Assembly: GCA_030696045.1 (NCBI GenBank)
Contig: JAUYNO010000082.1
Coordinates: forward strand, 1-64,000
From: Stagnimonas sp.
GTDB taxonomy: Bacteria; Pseudomonadota; Gammaproteobacteria; Nevskiales; Nevskiaceae
DNA length: 64,000 nt
Reading direction: 5' to 3'
Part shown: one piece after another, positions 22,867 to 31,975 of the stretch
How positions within the stretch are numbered: the stretch's first letter is position 1
How the letters are laid out: every line of letters starts with the position of its first letter
The notes under the pieces: model-generated
Database searches by the model: none
Told to the model about the DNA's origin: nothing
Seen by the model: only the letters and a program-made list of their open reading frames with translations
Program-made: the position numbers and the translations under genes

Positions 22867-25800
22867 TCAGTGCGTCGGCAGCGCCCGCTCCGTCGCCTCA
22901 TCCGCCGCCCGCTGGGCGTGATGATCGGTCGCCAGCAGCAGATACATCGCCGGCACCACGAACAGCGTGAACACCGTGCCGATGGATATGCCGGAGGCGA
23001 TCACCAGGCCCATGTGGTTGCGACCGACCGCGCCGGCACCTTCGGCGAGCACCAGGGGCATCACGCCCAGCACCATCGCGGCGGTGGTCATCAGGATCGG
23101 CCGCAGGCGCACGCCGGCGGCGGCCAGGATCGCCTCCAGCTTGCTCTTGCCGGCCTTCTGCTCGTCGTTGGCGAACTGCACCAGCAGGATGCCGTGCTTG
23201 GCGATCAGGCCGACCAGGGTGACCAGGCCCACCTGGGTGTAGATGTTGATGGTGGCGTCCATCACCCCGAGGAAGATGAACACCAGCGCGCCGAAGATGG
23301 CCATCGGCACCGAGGTCAGCACGATCAGGGGATCGCGGAAGCTCTCGAACTGCGCCGCCAGGGTCAGGAAGATGATGACCAGGGCCAGGCCCATGGTCAT
23401 GGCGAAGGCCGAGGTCTCCTGCACGAACTGGCGCGACTCGCCGCCGTAGTCGACGGTATAGCCGGCCGGCATCTTCCGGTCCGCCAGCTGCTTCAGATAG
23501 TCGAGCGCGTCGCCCAGGGTGCCGGAGGGCACGCCGCTGAAAGTCGCCGCGTTGAGCTGCTGGAAGCGGCTGACGCGGGTCGGGATCGCCTCGGTCTTCA
23601 GCGTCACCACCGTCGAGGCCGGCACCACCTCGCCGCTGGCGGCGCGGATGTAGTAGTTGCCGAGCTGGTCGGAATTGAGCCGGCTCACCTGCTGCGCCTG
23701 CGGAATCACCTTGTACGACCGACCGGCGATGCTGAAGTAGTTGACGTAGCCACCGCCCAGCATCGCGCCCAGCGAGGAGCCGATGTCCCGCATCGACAGG
23801 CCCAGCGCCGCCGCCTTGTCGCGGTCGACATGCACCGAGACCTGCGGCTTGTTGAGCTTGAGATCGGTGTCGATGTAGTAGAACTTGCCGCTCTTCTGCG
23901 CCTCCGCCAGCATGTCGCTGGCCACCTCGTCGAGATTGACGAAGGAGTCGGTGGTGCCGATCACGAACACCACGGAGGTGTTGGCGCCGCCGCTGCTGGT
24001 CGGCAGCGGCGGGGGTTGTGAGACGTAGATGGTGGCGCCGGCGATGCTGTTGAACTTCTCCTGCAAGTCCTTCTGCAGATCGAAGCTGCTGCGCGAGCGC
24101 TCGCTCCAGGGCTTGAGGATCATGCCGGTGAGCGTGGTGTTGGCGGAGCTGAGCCCGTCCAGGGTGAAGGCCTGCTCCACTTCCGGCGCGGCCTTCACGT
24201 ACTCGTACATCTTGCGCGAGTAGACGCCCATCTGCTCCACCGAGGCATTGGGCATGGCGTAGCCGAAGCCGATCACGAAGCCCTGGTCTTCCTGCGGCGC
24301 CAGCTCCTTCTTGAAACCGATGGCCGAGGGCGTCATCAGCATCAGCACGATCAGGCCGATGATGAGGAAGCCGAAGGCGACCACGGTCTTCCAGCTGCCC
24401 AGGGCAGCGCCGAGCAGGCGTTCGTAGTGGGCGCGGGTCCAGTCGAAGTTGCGGTCGATGGCCTGCATCAGGCGGTTGCCCTCGTGCTCGCCCGGCTTCA
24501 GGAAGTAGGCGGCCATCATGGGCGACAGGGTCAGGGCGACGATGCCCGAGACCACGACGGCGCCGACCAGGGTGAAGGCGAATTCCGAGAACAGGGTGCC
24601 GGTGAGGCCGCCCTGGAAGCCGATCGGCACATAGACCGCGATCAGCACCACGGTCATGGCGACGATGGGGCCGGCCAGCTCGCGGGCGCCCTGCAGGGCC
24701 GCCTGCATCGGACGCATGCCGTCGCGCATGTGACGGTCGACGTTCTCGACCACGATGATGGCGTCGTCCACCACCAGGCCGATCGCCAGCACCAGGGCCA
24801 GCAGGGTCAGCAGGTTGATGGAATAGCCCAGCGCCAGCATGAAGATGAAGCCGCCGACCAGGGACAGCGGGATCGCCACCGCCGGGATCAGCACCGAGCG
24901 CGGCGAGCCGAGGAACAGGAAGATCACCGCCGAGACGATCAGCAGGGCCTCGATCAGGGTGGTCTGCACCTCGCTGATGGCGCTGCGGATGTAGTCGGTG
25001 GCGTCGTAGTCGATCTCGCCGGACAGACCCTTGGGCAGCTGCGCGACGATGTCGGGGAAGGCCTCGCGCACGCGGCCGATCACGGTCAGCACATTGGCGT
25101 CCGGCGCGACGCGGACGCCGATGAACAGGGCGCGGCGACCGTCGGAGCGGGCGTTGAACTCGTACTGCTCGGCGCCGAGCGTGACGTTGGCGACGTCTTC
25201 CAGGCGGACGATGCCGCCCTCATTGGACTTCACCACCAGCCGGCGGAATTCCTCCAGCGAGTGCAGATCGGTGCGGGCGGTGAGGTCCACCGTCACCATC
25301 TCGCCCCGGGTGGAGCCGATCGCCGAGATGTAGTTGTTGGTGCCGAGCGCGGTATAGACGTCGGCGGCGGTGAGGCCATAAGCCGCCAGCCGCTGCGGGT
25401 CCATCCACACTCGCAGCGCGAACTGCCGGGCACCGAAGATTTCCGCGTTCTGCACGCCGGCGATGCCCTGCAGCTTGGGCTGCACCACCCGCAGCAGGTA
25501 GTCGGTGATCTGGTTCGCCGCCAGCTGCTCGCTGGTGAAGCCCAGGTACATCGAGGCGGTGCTCTCGCCGGTGGAGATCTTCAGCGAAGGCTGCTGCGCG
25601 CCTTCCGGCAACTGGTTCAGCACCGAATTCACCTGGGCGCTGATTTCCGACAGCGCCTTGGTGGCGTCGTAGTTGAGCCGCAGGTTGACGGTGATGACGC
25701 TAACGCCGCTGTTGCTGGTGGAGAAAATGTAGTCGATGCCCTGGGCCTGGGCGATGGCGGCTTCCAGCGGCGCGGTGATGAAACCGGCGATCACGTCGGC

Positions 25801-25965
25801 GTCGGCACCGAAGTAGGTCGTGGTCACGGTGACCGCCGCGATCTGCGATTCCGGGTACTCGCGCACCGGCAACTGGGCCAGGGCGCGCAGGCCCAGCACC
25901 AGGATCAGGGCGCTGACCACCAGGGCCAGGACCGGCTTCTTGATGAAGGTGTCGGTGAAGTTCAT
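22867..25965 (-). CDS. RND efflux pump inner-membrane subunit (HAE1 family)
   Basis: A 1032-residue AcrB/MexB-like transporter. The N-terminal segment FIKKPVLALVVSALILVLG is the first helix. TM4 has GLVVDDAIIVVENVDRHM with the proton-relay Asp pair, and TM10 to 12 are recognisable (GLIAKHGILLVQFANDEQ). Length is normal. The pump exports hydrophobic compounds using the proton gradient, as a trimer docked to an adaptor and an outer-membrane channel. It is last in the minus-strand operon OMF-MFP-RND, 24 bp after the adaptor gene. A TetR gene diverges from the operon. Confidence 0.97.
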   Translation of the reverse strand: MNFTDTFIKKPVLALVVSALILVLGLRALAQLPVREYPESQIAAVTVTTTYFGADADVIAGFITAPLEAAIAQAQGIDYIFSTSNSGVSVITVNLRLNYDATKALSEISAQVNSVLNQLPEGAQQPSLKISTGESTASMYLGFTSEQLAANQITDYLLRVVQPKLQGIAGVQNAEIFGARQFALRVWMDPQRLAAYGLTAADVYTALGTNNYISAIGSTRGEMVTVDLTARTDLHSLEEFRRLVVKSNEGGIVRLEDVANVTLGAEQYEFNARSDGRRALFIGVRVAPDANVLTVIGRVREAFPDIVAQLPKGLSGEIDYDATDYIRSAISEVQTTLIEALLIVSAVIFLFLGSPRSVLIPAVAIPLSLVGGFIFMLALGYSINLLTLLALVLAIGLVVDDAIIVVENVDRHMRDGMRPMQAALQGARELAGPIVAMTVVLIAVYVPIGFQGGLTGTLFSEFAFTLVGAVVVSGIVALTLSPMMAAYFLKPGEHEGNRLMQAIDRNFDWTRAHYERLLGAALGSWKTVVAFGFLIIGLIVLMLMTPSAIGFKKELAPQEDQGFVIGFGYAMPNASVEQMGVYSRKMYEYVKAAPEVEQAFTLDGLSSANTTLTGMILKPWSERSRSSFDLQKDLQEKFNSIAGATIYVSQPPPLPTSSGGANTSVVFVIGTTDSFVNLDEVASDMLAEAQKSGKFYYIDTDLKLNKPQVSVHVDRDKAAALGLSMRDIGSSLGAMLGGGYVNYFSIAGRSYKVIPQAQQVSRLNSDQLGNYYIRAASGEVVPASTVVTLKTEAIPTRVSRFQQLNAATFSGVPSGTLGDALDYLKQLADRKMPAGYTVDYGGESRQFVQETSAFAMTMGLALVIIFLTLAAQFESFRDPLIVLTSVPMAIFGALVFIFLGVMDATINIYTQVGLVTLVGLIAKHGILLVQFANDEQKAGKSKLEAILAAAGVRLRPILMTTAAMVLGVMPLVLAEGAGAVGRNHMGLVIASGISIGTVFTLFVVPAMYLLLATDHHAQRAADEATERALPTH

Positions 25966-25989
25966 GAGCGTTCCGAAGCCACTGGCGCC

Positions 25990-27285
25990 TTACTCATCCA
26001 CCGGACGCGGGTCCGGATTGCTGGACGGCTGCAGCTCGTTGTTGATGACGATGGCGGTGTCGTTCTTGAGCTTGATCTGGCCGCTGGTCACGACCTCGTC
26101 GCCTTCCTTGAGGCCACTGAGCACCGCCACCTGGTCACCCCGGGTGGGGCCGGTCTTGATGAATACCTGACGTGCCACCAGCACCCCCTCACCCGGGGCC
26201 GCCGGCGCGGCGGCGGGCTTGGCATCCTCGCCTTCCGGCTTGGCGGCGGCTTCGGCAGCGGCCTTCAGATCGGCATCGGCCTGCTTCAGTGCTTCGGTCT
26301 GCAACAGATCATCTGGCTTGTTGTCGGCAACCGCGCTCTCTTCGCCGCGCTTGATGACGACGAACACTGTCTCGCCATAGGGGTTGAAGGACACCGCGTT
26401 GGCGGGCAGCGTCAGATAGCGCTGCGGGGCCCCGGTGGCAACCACCACATTGGTGAACATGCCGGGCAGCAGCTTGCGCTCCGGGTTCTTCAGCGTCGCC
26501 TGCACCCTGACGTTGCGGGTGCTGGCATCGACCACCGGATTGATCGCGGTGACCGTGCCGCTGAAGCGGACGCCGGGAAAGCTGTCGGTGGTGGCGGTGA
26601 CCGTGAGGCCATTCTTGAGTTGGGCCAGCGCGGATTGCGGCACCGTGAAGTCGACGTGGACGGGGTCGAGCTGCTGCAGGGTCACCAGCTTGTCGCCCGG
26701 GTTCAGATACTGGCCCGGGTTGACGGTGGTGATACCTAGCCGGCCCGGGAACGGCGCCTTGATCGCCTTCTTGCGGACCAGGGCCAGCTGCTCGGCCACG
26801 GCTGCTTCGGCGCCCTTCAGCTTGGCGGCCTCGGAATCGGCTTGCGCCTGGCTGATCGCCTGCGCCGCCAGCTGCTTGCGGGCGCGCTGCTCGACGCTGC
26901 GGGCCAGCTCGGCATCGGCCTGCAGGGCGCGCAGGCGGGCGTGATCGGCGTCCATCACCATCTGCACCAGCAACTCGCCCTGCTGGACGTCTTCGCCGGA
27001 GCGCACCTGCACGGTCTCGACCAGGCCAGAGACTTCCGCCGCCAGATCGACGCCACGCGCGGCGCGCAGCGAACCCACGGCGCTGAGCGTGGGCTGCCAG
27101 TCGTCGTAGGCGACCTTGGCGGTCGATACCGTCGACTTCGGCTCGCCCATGGCGGCGTAGCCATCCATCATCTGCTTGACGCCGCAGGCCTTGATGCCGC
27201 CGATGATCAGCACCAGCACCACCACGCCGGCAATCATCAGCAGCCAGGGCTTGGCGCGGTTCTCGGTCTTGTATGCGTTGTACAT
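25990..27285 (-). CDS. RND periplasmic adaptor (membrane fusion protein)
   Basis: A 431-residue adaptor. An uncleaved N-terminal helix (PWLLMIAGVVVLVLIIGGIKA) anchors it. Then come the split lipoyl-like domain (LRAARGVDLAAEVSGLVETVQVRSGEDVQ; APFPGRLGITTVNPGQYL), a helical hairpin around residues 105-155 and beta-barrel domains. An insertion rich in Ala, Glu and Lys at about 320-375 (AAAEAAAKPEGEDAKPAAAPAAP) is not part of the usual fold. It links the RND pump with the outer-membrane channel. Confidence 0.95.
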   Translation of the reverse strand: MYNAYKTENRAKPWLLMIAGVVVLVLIIGGIKACGVKQMMDGYAAMGEPKSTVSTAKVAYDDWQPTLSAVGSLRAARGVDLAAEVSGLVETVQVRSGEDVQQGELLVQMVMDADHARLRALQADAELARSVEQRARKQLAAQAISQAQADSEAAKLKGAEAAVAEQLALVRKKAIKAPFPGRLGITTVNPGQYLNPGDKLVTLQQLDPVHVDFTVPQSALAQLKNGLTVTATTDSFPGVRFSGTVTAINPVVDASTRNVRVQATLKNPERKLLPGMFTNVVVATGAPQRYLTLPANAVSFNPYGETVFVVIKRGEESAVADNKPDDLLQTEALKQADADLKAAAEAAAKPEGEDAKPAAAPAAPGEGVLVARQVFIKTGPTRGDQVAVLSGLKEGDEVVTSGQIKLKNDTAIVINNELQPSSNPDPRPVDE

Positions 27286-27330
27286 GGTGTGTCGCCTGGA
27301 TGCGGAAACTGGAATTCGGGAAGGTCTGGA

Positions 27331-28806
27331 CTACTGCGCGGCCGTTGCGGTCGGGCCGCCGGCGAAGCCGCCACCCAGGGCATGGAACAGCGCTGCGGTG
27401 TCCTGGTAGCGCGCCGCCAGGGCCTGGGCGTAACCGGCCTGGGCCTGGGTGTGCTGCTGCTGGGCACTGAGCAGTTGCAGATAGCTGGCGGCACCCAGCC
27501 CGTACTGGAGCTCGGCCAGCTGCAGGCCCTCCGCCGCCGCGCTGGCGGCCTGGTGCTGGGCCTGCAACAGCTCGGCGTCGGTCTCGACCTGGCGCAGGCT
27601 GTCGGCGACATTGCCGAAGGCTCGCAGCAGGGTCAGGCGATAGTCGGCGGCGGCCTGCTCGTAGGCGGCGCGCGCCGCGCCGTGGCGGGCCTTGAGGGCG
27701 CCGAAGTCGAGGATGGGCGCGCTCAGGTTGGCGCCCAGATTCCAGACGTCGGCCTTGAACAGATCGCCGGTCTTCGAGGCCTGGGTGCCGTAGCTGGCCG
27801 ACAGCGCGAAGCTGGGGAAGCGGTTGGCGACGGCGATGCCGACATTGGCCGAGGCGGTGCGCAGTCCGGCTTCGGCCACCAGCACGTCCGGTCGCCGGCG
27901 GGCCAGGGTCGAGGGCAGCGACAGCGGCAGCTCCTGCGGCAGCTTCAGCTCGCTCAGTTCGAAGGGGCTGCTGCGGTACTCACCCGGGGCCTTGCCCAGA
28001 TACACCGCCAGCTGGTTCTGGGTCTGGCTCAGTTGCAGCCGCAGCGGCGGCAGGCGCGCCATCTCGGTGGCCTGCTCAGCGCGGGCGCTAAGCAGCTCGG
28101 CCTTGCCGACGGCGCCGAGCTGGACCTGCTGCTCGATCACCCGCAGGGTCTTGGCCTGGCCGGCGACGATTGCCTCCTGGCCCTGCAGCAGGGAGCGCAG
28201 CAGCGCCTCCTGCACGGCGGTGGTCACCACATTGGCGACCAGGCTCTGGTAGGCGGCGTCGGTCTGGTAGCGCTGCAGGTCGGCCTGCGCCACCACCGCC
28301 TCGATACCCCGGCGGGTGAGCCCGAACAGGTCGATGCCGTAGGAGACATCCACCGAGGCATTGAAGAGGTTGTAGATGCTGCTGCCACCGCCGGGATTGC
28401 CGAAGCTGCCGGTATCCACCTTCTGGCGACTGGCGCCGGCATTGGCGCTCACCGAGGGGTAGAGATTAGCGCCCAGGGCCTTGGCGTTCGCCTGCGCCTG
28501 CCGCAACGCCGCTTCGGCCGAGGCGACCGTGGGGCTGTTGGCCAGCGCCTCCTGGACCAGGGCATTGAGCCGCTCGGAGCCGAACAGGGTCCACCAGCGG
28601 TCGGGGACGTCCTTGCCGGCCAGGAAGCGCTGCGCTTCGCCGCCGATCACCGGTGTCGCCACCGTCTCGGCCGGCACCGGGTCGACCCCGTAGCGCTCGC
28701 CGCCGGGCACCGCCGGAGCCTGGTAGTCCGGCCCCAGCGCGCAACCGGAGGCGGTCAGGGCCAGCAGCAGCGCCGCCAGCGAAACGGGAGAAAGAACCGG
28801 GCGCAT
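27331..28806 (-). CDS. Outer-membrane efflux lipoprotein (NodT/OprM type)
   Basis: A 491-residue TolC-like factor. The ATG at 28806 is preferred to the in-frame TTG at 28821. The signal peptide ends in a lipobox (LTASGC), giving a lipidated N-terminus, followed by ALGPDYQAPAVP as in OprM/NodT. Two TolC repeats are visible, with long coiled-coil helices (SAEAALRQAQANAKALGANLYPS and the parallel stretch near the end). It forms the outer-membrane tunnel of the pump and is the first gene of the operon. Confidence 0.95.
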   Translation of the reverse strand: MRPVLSPVSLAALLLALTASGCALGPDYQAPAVPGGERYGVDPVPAETVATPVIGGEAQRFLAGKDVPDRWWTLFGSERLNALVQEALANSPTVASAEAALRQAQANAKALGANLYPSVSANAGASRQKVDTGSFGNPGGGSSIYNLFNASVDVSYGIDLFGLTRRGIEAVVAQADLQRYQTDAAYQSLVANVVTTAVQEALLRSLLQGQEAIVAGQAKTLRVIEQQVQLGAVGKAELLSARAEQATEMARLPPLRLQLSQTQNQLAVYLGKAPGEYRSSPFELSELKLPQELPLSLPSTLARRRPDVLVAEAGLRTASANVGIAVANRFPSFALSASYGTQASKTGDLFKADVWNLGANLSAPILDFGALKARHGAARAAYEQAAADYRLTLLRAFGNVADSLRQVETDAELLQAQHQAASAAAEGLQLAELQYGLGAASYLQLLSAQQQHTQAQAGYAQALAARYQDTAALFHALGGGFAGGPTATAAQ

Positions 28807-28862
28807 CGGAGTTCTCGACAAGACGGGACGGCCAGCAGCGGCCGGAGCAAGGGGCTGGGGGC

Positions 28863-28892
28863 ATTATTGACCAGTCTGTGAACCTGATTCAA
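28863..28892 (-). promoter_or_regulatory. Candidate promoter of the RND operon
   Basis: Read on the minus strand, TTGAAT (28892-28887) and AATAAT (28868-28863) are separated by 18 bp in an AT-rich island between the divergent TetR and efflux genes. The predicted start is about 50 nt before the outer-membrane-factor ATG. The boxes match consensus at four and five of six positions. Confidence 0.45.
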
Positions 28893-28935
28893 GATTGAAA
28901 TCGAATTCTTTTACTCAGGCAGCCGGACTCCCCCA

Positions 28936-29670
28936 TTGGGCATCAAGGAACGCAGACAGCGGCAGTTCGAGCAGCGCGAGCAGCGCTTCCTGGAAGCGGC
29001 GCGCGAACTGATCCGCGAGGACGGGCTGCTGAAATTGCAGATGAGCCGCATCGCCGAGCGCGCCGAGTACGCGGTCGGCACCCTCTACCTGCACTTCGCC
29101 TCCAAGGAAGACCTGCTGCTGGCGCTGACCATCGAGCAGGCGAAGGAACACGTCGAGCTGTTCCTGCGGGTGGCGCGCTGGGATGCCTCGCCGCGCGAGC
29201 GCATGTTCGCGATTGGCGTGGCCGACATGCTGTTCGTGCGCCGCAACCCCAATCACTTCCGCATCGGCCAGTACGTGTTCACCGAGGTGGTCTGGGGCGC
29301 CGCCTCGCCGGAGCGCCGCGCCGAGTTGCTGGAGGCCAACGACCCGATCAGCGCCGTGGTCACCGGCTTCATCAACGAGGCAGTCGGCAACGGCGAGCTG
29401 GAACTGCGCGGCCTGAGCCCGGAGCAGATGTCGGTGGGCCTGTGGGCGCTGACCATCGGCACCCACAACCTGGTGCACGCCGAGGGCGTGATGGCCGATC
29501 TCGAAGTCGCCAATCCCTACCGGCTCTACTGCCGGCACCTGCAGACCCTGCTCAACGGCTATGGCTGGAAGCCGCTGGCCGATGTCGCCGACGAGTCGGC
29601 GCTGGACGCGCTGATCGAGCGGATCAGCCGCGAGGTGTTTCCGGAACTGTGCGGCGATTGCCGCCGCTGA
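28936..29670 (+). CDS. TetR-family regulator of the RND operon
   Basis: A 244-residue protein starting at TTG (no in-frame ATG or GTG upstream fits). The TetR HTH lies at about residues 13-60 (ARELIREDGLLKLQMSRIAE, then YAVGTLYLHFASKEDLL). The C-terminal domain is variable. It is divergent from, and 129 bp away from, the efflux operon, the classic arrangement for a local repressor relieved by pump substrates. A C-terminal Cys pair (ELCGDCRR) is unusual but may have no function. Confidence 0.9.
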   Translation: MGIKERRQRQFEQREQRFLEAARELIREDGLLKLQMSRIAERAEYAVGTLYLHFASKEDLLLALTIEQAKEHVELFLRVARWDASPRERMFAIGVADMLFVRRNPNHFRIGQYVFTEVVWGAASPERRAELLEANDPISAVVTGFINEAVGNGELELRGLSPEQMSVGLWALTIGTHNLVHAEGVMADLEVANPYRLYCRHLQTLLNGYGWKPLADVADESALDALIERISREVFPELCGDCRR

Positions 29671-29709
29671 GCGGATTTTTCGTGGGGTGGCCTACTGCCC
29701 ACCACGACG

Positions 29710-30561
29710 CTACGCAAACCAGTCCGGCCGTCCCGCCGTCCACAGCTCGCCCCACAGTTTGCCGCCGCCATCGACGGTGAGCACCTCGCCGGTGATGAAG
29801 CTGCCGGAGCCGGCGCTGAGATAGATCACCGACTCGGCGATCTCCATCGGCGTGCCGGGCCGCTTGAGCGGATTGGCGCGCGGGAACTCCTTCTGCGCCT
29901 CGGGCGGATAGACATCGAGCCCTTCGGTCGCCGTCAGCCCCGGCGCCACGCAGTTCACCCGCACGCCCAGCGGCGCCCATTCCACCGCAACCGTGCGGGT
30001 CGCGCCGATGATGCCGGCGCGCGCCGCGACGGTGTGCGCCACGCCCGGCATGCCGCGCTCGATCACCACCACGATGTTGACGATGGAACCCGGGCCGCCG
30101 TGCTCGCGCCAGTGCTGGGCGGCGCGCTGCATCATCAGCCAGGTGCCGTTGAGGTTGTTGTTGATGACCGCGTTCCAGCCCTTGGGCGCGTAGTCGATGG
30201 CCGGCTGCGGAAACTGGCCGCCGGCGTTGTTGACGGTGTAGTCGATGCGGCCGAAATGCGCCTGCGCGGTCTTGAACAGGGCATCGACCTGCTCGGGCTC
30301 GCGCACGTTGGTCGGCAGCACCAGCACCTCGCCACCCTTGCCGCGCACGAAGTCGGCGACGGCGTCGAGCTTCTCGACCGTGCGGCCACAGATGACCAGC
30401 TTGGCGCCCAGGCGCGCGAACAGCAGCGCGCAAGCGCGGCCGATGCCGCTACCGGCGCCGGAGACCAGGGCGACCTTGCCCTGGAACAAGTCAGGCCGGT
30501 AGACGGTTTCGGCGGTCCAGAGGGTTTCGGGGTTGTTGAGATGGGCGACTTCGGGGGACAT
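29710..30561 (-). CDS. Short-chain dehydrogenase with degenerate active site
   Basis: A 283-residue classical SDR by fold: cofactor motif SGAGSGIG (34-41), NNAG (111-114) and VRVNCVAPG after the active site. The catalytic triad is lost: the Ser site reads VNIVVVIERG, and the usual YxxxK is T177-V-A-A-R181, preceded by His176. Peroxisomal 2,4-dienoyl-CoA reductase-type SDRs also lack the Tyr, so an acyl-CoA reductase of that kind is possible. AtuG-like enzymes are another option. It ends the minus-strand group that starts at 34688. A repeat separates it from the acyl-CoA dehydrogenase gene. The ATG at 30573, within the repeat edge, is an alternative start. Confidence 0.8.
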   Translation of the reverse strand: MSPEVAHLNNPETLWTAETVYRPDLFQGKVALVSGAGSGIGRACALLFARLGAKLVICGRTVEKLDAVADFVRGKGGEVLVLPTNVREPEQVDALFKTAQAHFGRIDYTVNNAGGQFPQPAIDYAPKGWNAVINNNLNGTWLMMQRAAQHWREHGGPGSIVNIVVVIERGMPGVAHTVAARAGIIGATRTVAVEWAPLGVRVNCVAPGLTATEGLDVYPPEAQKEFPRANPLKRPGTPMEIAESVIYLSAGSGSFITGEVLTVDGGGKLWGELWTAGRPDWFA

Positions 30562-30574
30562 GCCGGACTCCATG

Positions 30575-30684
30575 CTCCCCTCCCCCTGGTGGGGAGGGGC
30601 TGGGGGAGGGGGGCTGTCGCGACGGAGATCGCGCTCCAATGGAAGCGCCCCCCTCCCTAGCCCTCCCCGCAAGGGGGAGGGGAC
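30575..30684. repeat. Pyrimidine/purine-rich double-hairpin element, copy 1
   Basis: About 110 bp with hairpins at both ends (CCCTCCCC/GGGGAGGG type) and a long-range complement between GGCTGGGGGAGGGGGGC and GCCCCCCTCCCTAGCC. It lies between the SDR and acyl-CoA dehydrogenase genes. It belongs to the same family as elements at 43864, 46593, 50974, 56104 and 57422. Confidence 0.8.
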
Positions 30685-30697
30685 TCAATCTACAAGC

Positions 30698-31891
30698 TCA
30701 AGCCGTCAGCAACTCCTTGGCGATGATCATCTTCCGCACCTCGCTGGTACCCGCACCGATCTCCAGCAGCTTGATCGAGCGGTACAGGCGGTTGATCTCG
30801 CTCTCCCAGATGTAGCCGGTGCCGCCATGCACCTGCACGGCGTCGTTCAAGACCTTGTTCATGGTCTCGGCGACGTAGAGCACGCCGGCGGCGGTGAGCT
30901 TGTGGATCTCGCCACGGCCGCCGTCTTCCTCGCCGATGGTATTGGCGGCGCGCAGCACCTGGTAGGTGAACAGGCGCATCGACTCGACCCAGGTGTACAT
31001 GTCGGCCAGCTTGGCCTGCACCATCTGGAACTCGCTGATCGAGCGGCCGAACTGCTTGCGCTGCTTGGCGTAGTCCAGCGCCAGCGCAAAGGCGCGCTCG
31101 GCGATGCCCAGGCAGATCGGCGAGATCATCGCGCGCTCCAGATCGAGGCCGGACATCACCACCTTCACGCCCCGGTTCTCGCCACCGACCAGGTTGGCGG
31201 CCGGCACCTTGCAGTCCTCGAACACCAGCTCGGCGGTCTGGCTGCCGCGGAAGCCCATCTTCACCAGCTTCTGCGCGACCTTGAAGCCGGGGAAATCCTT
31301 CTCGACGATGAAGGCGGAGACGCCCTGGTTGCCCCGGTCCTTGTCGGTCTTGGCATAGACCAGCAGCACGTCGGCGACCGGGCCGTTGGTGATGTAGATC
31401 TTGCTGCCATTGAGCACGTAGTGATCGCCTTCGCGGCGCGCGGTGGTGCGCATCGAGCCGATGGCGTCGGAACCGGCGCCCGGCTCGGTCAGGCCCAGCG
31501 CACCGATGGCGGTGCCCTTGACCAGGCCCGGCAGGTACTTGGCCTTCTGCTCGTCGTTGGCGTTGCGCAGGATGTTGTGCAGGCAGAGGTTCTCGTGCGC
31601 GACCCAGCTCAGCGCCAGCGCGTGGTTCCAGCGGCCGAAGGCCTGCAGGATCAGGCCGCTGGTGAACACATCGAGACCCGCGCCGCCGTACTGCTCGGGC
31701 GCGGTGATGCCGAAGTAACCGGTGGCGCCGATCTTGGGAAAGATGTCCTTCGGCCACCATTCCTCGTCGTCCATCTTCTGCGCCAGGGGATACATCTCGT
31801 GCTGGGCGAAGTGGTCGGCCTGGTTGAGAATCTCCATCTCATCGCTGGAGAGGCCGGTGAAGGCTTGAAGCACGCTGGGACGTTCGGACAT
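30698..31891 (-). CDS. Acyl-CoA dehydrogenase, isovaleryl-CoA dehydrogenase type
   Basis: A 397-residue flavoprotein. FAD and substrate motifs are LGLTEPGAGSDA and KIYITNG, and the C-terminal IGAGTSEVRKMII. At the position of the usual catalytic Glu (YEGTS in medium-chain enzymes) it has Gly; instead Glu252 lies in SGLDLERA, the arrangement of isovaleryl-CoA dehydrogenase. MGFRGSQTAELVFEDCKVP also matches that branch. Branched isoprenoid acyl-CoAs such as isovaleryl- or citronellyl-CoA are likely substrates, producing the enoyl-CoA that a geranyl-/methylcrotonyl-type carboxylase needs. The start at 31891 is preferred to a longer form. Confidence 0.9.
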   Translation of the reverse strand: MSERPSVLQAFTGLSSDEMEILNQADHFAQHEMYPLAQKMDDEEWWPKDIFPKIGATGYFGITAPEQYGGAGLDVFTSGLILQAFGRWNHALALSWVAHENLCLHNILRNANDEQKAKYLPGLVKGTAIGALGLTEPGAGSDAIGSMRTTARREGDHYVLNGSKIYITNGPVADVLLVYAKTDKDRGNQGVSAFIVEKDFPGFKVAQKLVKMGFRGSQTAELVFEDCKVPAANLVGGENRGVKVVMSGLDLERAMISPICLGIAERAFALALDYAKQRKQFGRSISEFQMVQAKLADMYTWVESMRLFTYQVLRAANTIGEEDGGRGEIHKLTAAGVLYVAETMNKVLNDAVQVHGGTGYIWESEINRLYRSIKLLEIGAGTSEVRKMIIAKELLTA

Positions 31892-31975
31892 GGCGGGGCT
31901 GCGCTCGTGGTGAGTCTGACTTACCGCGAGCTTAGGCAGCACCTGGCCGCCAGGCTTCGTCCGATTTGGTGAGGG

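Noticed and set aside
24427-26739. 770-codon plus-strand frame opposite the RND genes
   Set aside because: Rich in His, Asp, Gly and Gln with no motif, a typical shadow of a GC-rich gene.
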